From Alphaproteobacteria bacterium (GTDB lineage: Bacteria; Pseudomonadota; Alphaproteobacteria; SMXP01): a DNA stretch of 25,247 bases. The stretch lies in assembly GCA_004356335.1 (NCBI GenBank), contig SMXP01000006.1, positions 1 to 25,247 of the forward strand, written 5' to 3'. The stretch's first letter is position 1. Every line of letters begins with the position of its first letter. The notes under the pieces are model-generated. The model was not told the DNA's origin, did no database searches, and was given only the letters and a program-made list of their open reading frames with translations. Below, one piece after another: positions 22,732 to 25,247 of the stretch. The translations under genes were made by a program, and so were the position numbers.

Positions 22732-24702
22732 TCAATTTTCCGGAAGCGCATAAGCAACAAGATAATCGGCGATTTTTTGCGGGTATGACCACATGTGACC
22801 ACCCGAGGCGATGACGACGAATTGACGGCCGTCCACTTCGTAAGTCATGGGCGTCGCCATGGAGGCGGTGGGCGTCGATATTTTCCACAATTCTTTACCT
22901 GTCTCCAAATCAAAGGCGCGAAACTTTTCATCCGCCGTGGCGCCGATGAAAATCAAACCACTGCCGGTGATGATAGGACCCCCGGCAAGTGCTGTTCCCC
23001 AGTTCAACGGCATGCCGAAGGGCGCCACTTTGTCCAACGTGCCCAACGGCACCCGCCATTTGATCGTGGCGTCGCCCAGATCGACGGCAACCAACTCACC
23101 CCATGGCGGTGCCGTGCACGGAACCCCAAATGAAGACAGCAAGGGGCCGAATTCCGCCGCGTATTCGGTTCCTTCGATGCGGCCCGGGGGTCCCGATGGC
23201 AGGCCGGCCGTGCGGCCTTTAAGGAGATCCGGATCGACTTCCGATAGCGGGATTAAACGGATATAGCCGGGCACTCTGCTGAGCGGGGCAACCAATATAT
23301 TCGACGCTGGATCGAACGCCGCGCCGCCCCAATTGAGCTGCGATATGCCGGGCGTAATCGTGCCTTGTAAAGTGGGCGGCGTGTAAAGATCGCCGGATCG
23401 CCAATCGGCGATTTTTTGTCGGCATTCGGCCTTGTCCCACAAGGTCAAACCCCAGGCATCATCGGGAGATATGCTGGTCGATCCTAAAGCAGGGGGTGCC
23501 GTGGGAAAAGGCTGGGTCGGCGAGAGCACTTCACCGGGAATGCCGTCGGTCGGAACAGGCCGTTCTTCAACCGGATAAATCGGTTCTCCGGTCTCGCGGT
23601 GAAGAACAAATATCAAGCTTTGTTTTGTCAGTTGGATAACCACCGGGATTTTTTGACCGTCCTTCTCAAGGTCCACCAATATTGGTTGCGCCGGAAGGTC
23701 GTCGTCCCATACGTCATGGTGCAGAGTTTGAAAATGCCACACCATTTCACCGGTCGACCCTTTTAGGGCAACCACCGAGTTGGCGTAACGATTGTCTCCC
23801 GGGCGGTGAACGCCGTAAAAATTCGCGCCGGCGGTTGCCGTCGGCAGGAACACCAAATCCCGTTCCGCATCGACCGACATCATGCTCCATACATTGGCGC
23901 TACCTATGGGGGCTGGCGCGTCCTCCGTCTGTTTTTCCGTTTCCGGATCGCTTGAGCTACGCAGGATCGGATCAAAGCGCCACCTAAGCGCTCCGGTTCG
24001 AGCGTCAAACGCGCGTACATAACCGATCGGATTGATGGCGCTTTTGAATTTCGTATTATCCGATGAACCCAGAATGACCACATCACCGACTATTGCTGGG
24101 GGTGACGAAAAGTGAACCTGTCCGCGCTTGAACTGTGGGTATGACTCGACCACCATGGGCAAAATGTTGACTTCGCCGTTGTCGCCAAAACTGTGACATC
24201 GCTCGCCGTTGCGCGCATCGACTGCCACGAGCCGTAAATCGCGCGTACCCATGAACAGTCTGTGCTGGCAGGCAGCGCCGTCACTCGCTTCTCCGTCCTT
24301 CCAATAGGCGATGCCACGACAATTAAAGCGCAAGCCAATAGGCCCGAGCTCCATTTCCGGGTCAAAGCTCCATCGCTCCTCACCAGTTGTTGGGTCCAGC
24401 GCGATGATCCGGTTGTAAGCCGTACAAAGAACCAGGGATCGTCCGGCCTGTTCCGGAAGCAATAAAGGTGTGACGTGAAATCCGGCGAAGAAACTTGGGC
24501 GTTTAGGGTATCTGGCGATATGACCGGTCTGATAGGACCAAGCCAGCTCCAGGTCCGCCACATTGTCGCGATTGATCTGCGTCAGTGAAGAGTAATGAGA
24601 TCCGCCGTCATCGCCGCCATAAACCGACCAGCTCTGCGCCCAGGCCGTTCCCGACGCGACCCATCCAAATAGCATAAAGATAATGATGATGAATTTTGTC
24701 AT
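22732..24702 (-). CDS. Secreted PQQ-dependent dehydrogenase (quinoprotein, GDH/quinate DH type)
   Basis: A 656-residue protein. A Sec signal peptide (residues 1-22, ending TAWA before Gln23) precedes an eight-bladed propeller-type quinoprotein domain. Family landmarks are YGGDDGGSHYSSLTQI (28-43), a Trp-rich repeat pattern (ALDPTTGEERW, AFDARTGALRW, ALKGSTGEMVW), CRG (128-130), HHDVWDDD (328-335) with the likely catalytic Asp330, and PCTAPPWGELVAVDL near the end. It lacks the N-terminal membrane domain of E. coli glucose dehydrogenase and has no cytochrome c motif, so it must pass electrons to a separate acceptor. At the place of E. coli His262 it has Tyr96 (CTAYN). The ATG at 24702 is chosen over an upstream frame extension because the signal peptide and the mirrored copy at 25120 start there. 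The substrate (sugar, alcohol or quinate-like) is unknown. Confidence 0.9.
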   Translation of the reverse strand: MTKFIIIIFMLFGWVASGTAWAQSWSVYGGDDGGSHYSSLTQINRDNVADLELAWSYQTGHIARYPKRPSFFAGFHVTPLLLPEQAGRSLVLCTAYNRIIALDPTTGEERWSFDPEMELGPIGLRFNCRGIAYWKDGEASDGAACQHRLFMGTRDLRLVAVDARNGERCHSFGDNGEVNILPMVVESYPQFKRGQVHFSSPPAIVGDVVILGSSDNTKFKSAINPIGYVRAFDARTGALRWRFDPILRSSSDPETEKQTEDAPAPIGSANVWSMMSVDAERDLVFLPTATAGANFYGVHRPGDNRYANSVVALKGSTGEMVWHFQTLHHDVWDDDLPAQPILVDLEKDGQKIPVVIQLTKQSLIFVLHRETGEPIYPVEERPVPTDGIPGEVLSPTQPFPTAPPALGSTSISPDDAWGLTLWDKAECRQKIADWRSGDLYTPPTLQGTITPGISQLNWGGAAFDPASNILVAPLSRVPGYIRLIPLSEVDPDLLKGRTAGLPSGPPGRIEGTEYAAEFGPLLSSFGVPCTAPPWGELVAVDLGDATIKWRVPLGTLDKVAPFGMPLNWGTALAGGPIITGSGLIFIGATADEKFRAFDLETGKELWKISTPTASMATPMTYEVDGRQFVVIASGGHMWSYPQKIADYLVAYALPEN

Positions 24703-24826
24703 TGCCCCCCGCTTCTCGTTGTTGTGGCGACGCTCGGGATTCCTAACACACTTCACCAAACAGGGGTAGTAGAGCTGCCCCAAGGATCGCAGTGCGGCCC
24801 CCTTGTGTTTCACATGTTGTCTATTC

Positions 24827-24993
24827 CTCTAGAGCGCATTCAGGAAAAGTGTGTGCGGTTTTGCGTGTAAACGGCGCGACCAAACAATAACTTAGGGTCC
24901 GGTTTTGATAGAATTAAAACCAGACCCTAAGTCCTTGTTTGGTCGCGCCGTTTACGCGCAAAACCGCACACACTTTTGCGCACGGCGCTCTAG
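24827..24993. repeat. Composite repeat, copy 10: long palindrome (A, hairpin, inverted A)
   Basis: Two oppositely oriented module A copies (24827-24885 and about 24935-24993) flank the 41-bp CTTAGGGTC...GACCCTAAG hairpin (24891-24931). Pairing from 24845 to 24977 is almost perfect, with only a few mismatches outside the inner loop, and both outer edges read CTCTAGAG. It sits at the symmetry point of the inverted PQQ dehydrogenase duplication and between the two divergent promoter regions. Confidence 0.92.
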
Positions 24994-25119
24994 AGGAATA
25001 GACAGCATGTGAAACACAAGGGGGGCCGCACTGCGATCCTTGGGGCGCCTCTGCTACCCCTGTTTGGTGAAGTGTGCTAAGAATTCCGAACGCCATCACA
25101 ATAATGAGGAGCGGGGGCA

Positions 25120-25247
25120 ATGACAAAATTTATCATCATCATCATGCTATTTGGATGGGTCGCGTCAGGAACCGCCGGGGCGCAGAACTGGCCGGTTTAT
25201 GGCGGCGATGACGGCGGATCTCATTACTCCTCACTGACCCAGATCAA
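25120..25247 (+). CDS. Second PQQ-dependent dehydrogenase, 5' part only
   Basis: The first 42 codons of a paralog of the gene at 22732-24702, cut by the window edge. It begins MTKFIIIIMLFGWVASG, has a signal peptide ending TAGA before Gln22, and continues NWPVYGGDDGGSHYSSL. It has one residue fewer than its partner (a missing Phe in the hydrophobic core of the signal peptide), and Trp-to-Gly and Ser-to-Asn/Pro changes near the cleavage site. GAGGAG lies about 9 bases before the ATG. The reading frame is intact to the window end. Whether the full protein is intact or has a different substrate site cannot be seen. Confidence 0.85.
   Translation, partial: MTKFIIIIMLFGWVASGTAGAQNWPVYGGDDGGSHYSSLTQI

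Larger units (their letters stand above)
24572..25247. repeat. Large inverted duplication centred at 24911
   Basis: Sequence left of 24911, read on the minus strand, matches sequence to its right from the centre to the window end. The two dehydrogenase start codons (24702 and 25120) are exactly equidistant from the centre. By hand comparison the first 128 coding bases differ at about ten positions plus one codon gap, and the leaders (about 120 bases) at about 14 positions plus two compensating single-base gaps. The divergence shows a real, ageing duplication rather than a simple assembly fold-back. The right arm continues beyond the window. Confidence 0.9.

Noticed and set aside
24914..25126. 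70-codon minus-strand frame over the palindrome and second dehydrogenase leader
   Set aside because: It runs through the palindromic repeat and the leader of the real plus-strand gene, and no domain is present.
24572..25247. Inverted repeat considered as a sequencing or assembly fold-back artefact
   Set aside because: The arms differ by many substitutions, a codon gap and compensating single-base gaps, and the frame is kept, which a chimeric fold-back would not produce.

Overview
The window looks like a stretch of an alphaproteobacterial chromosome of moderate GC content. Three things suggest this. Intergenic spaces are filled with a composite palindromic repeat resembling the RIME/RPE-type elements of Hyphomicrobiales and relatives. 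There is a PAS_5-type PAS protein and a CHASE2-cyclase gene. The enzyme set (UbiD-type decarboxylases, Rieske oxygenase, quinoprotein dehydrogenases) is typical of heterotrophic alphaproteobacteria. No rRNA, tRNA, CRISPR array, transposase or phage gene was seen. The exact lineage cannot be fixed from sequence reading alone.

Layout. Positions 1-2648 hold a repeat copy, a SnoaL/NTF2-like protein, a sulfotransferase-like protein and a convergent PAS_5 protein, then about 570 bases with no convincing gene. Positions 2649-8412 hold three paralogous UbiD-family decarboxylases on the plus strand. A minus-strand short-chain dehydrogenase with an N-terminal membrane/signal segment sits between the second and third. 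A gamma-glutamyltransferase-like Ntn-hydrolase follows (8637-10238). Positions 10367-16071 are a signalling block: an exported M48 metalloprotease, then a CHASE2-adenylate cyclase with an exported partner protein (both minus). Facing these on the plus strand are a Crp-type cAMP-binding regulator and a CpdA-like class III phosphodiesterase. Together these are machinery to make, sense and degrade cAMP.

Positions 16094-25247 are a second catabolic block. It holds a ThDP-dependent decarboxylase/synthase-like enzyme with a twin-arginine signal (minus), a Rieske non-heme iron oxygenase, and an amidohydrolase-superfamily protein with another twin-arginine signal (plus). An MFS transporter and a secreted PQQ-dependent dehydrogenase follow (minus). 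At the right edge a second, closely related PQQ dehydrogenase gene begins head-to-head with the first. The two starts are mirror-symmetric about position 24911, inside an inverted duplication with a strongly palindromic core.

How it may fit together (inference). The UbiD, ThDP, Rieske and amidohydrolase enzymes are all families that act on aromatic or carboxylated organic acids. Several predicted products are exported (two Tat-type signals, Sec-type PQQ dehydrogenases, a membrane-anchored SDR). The region could therefore encode uptake and breakdown of an aromatic or keto-acid substrate in which oxidation and decarboxylation steps occur partly in the periplasm. The substrate cannot be read from the sequence. 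The dispersed repeat occurs about ten times here and in at least three cases supplies the stop codon of the neighbouring gene.
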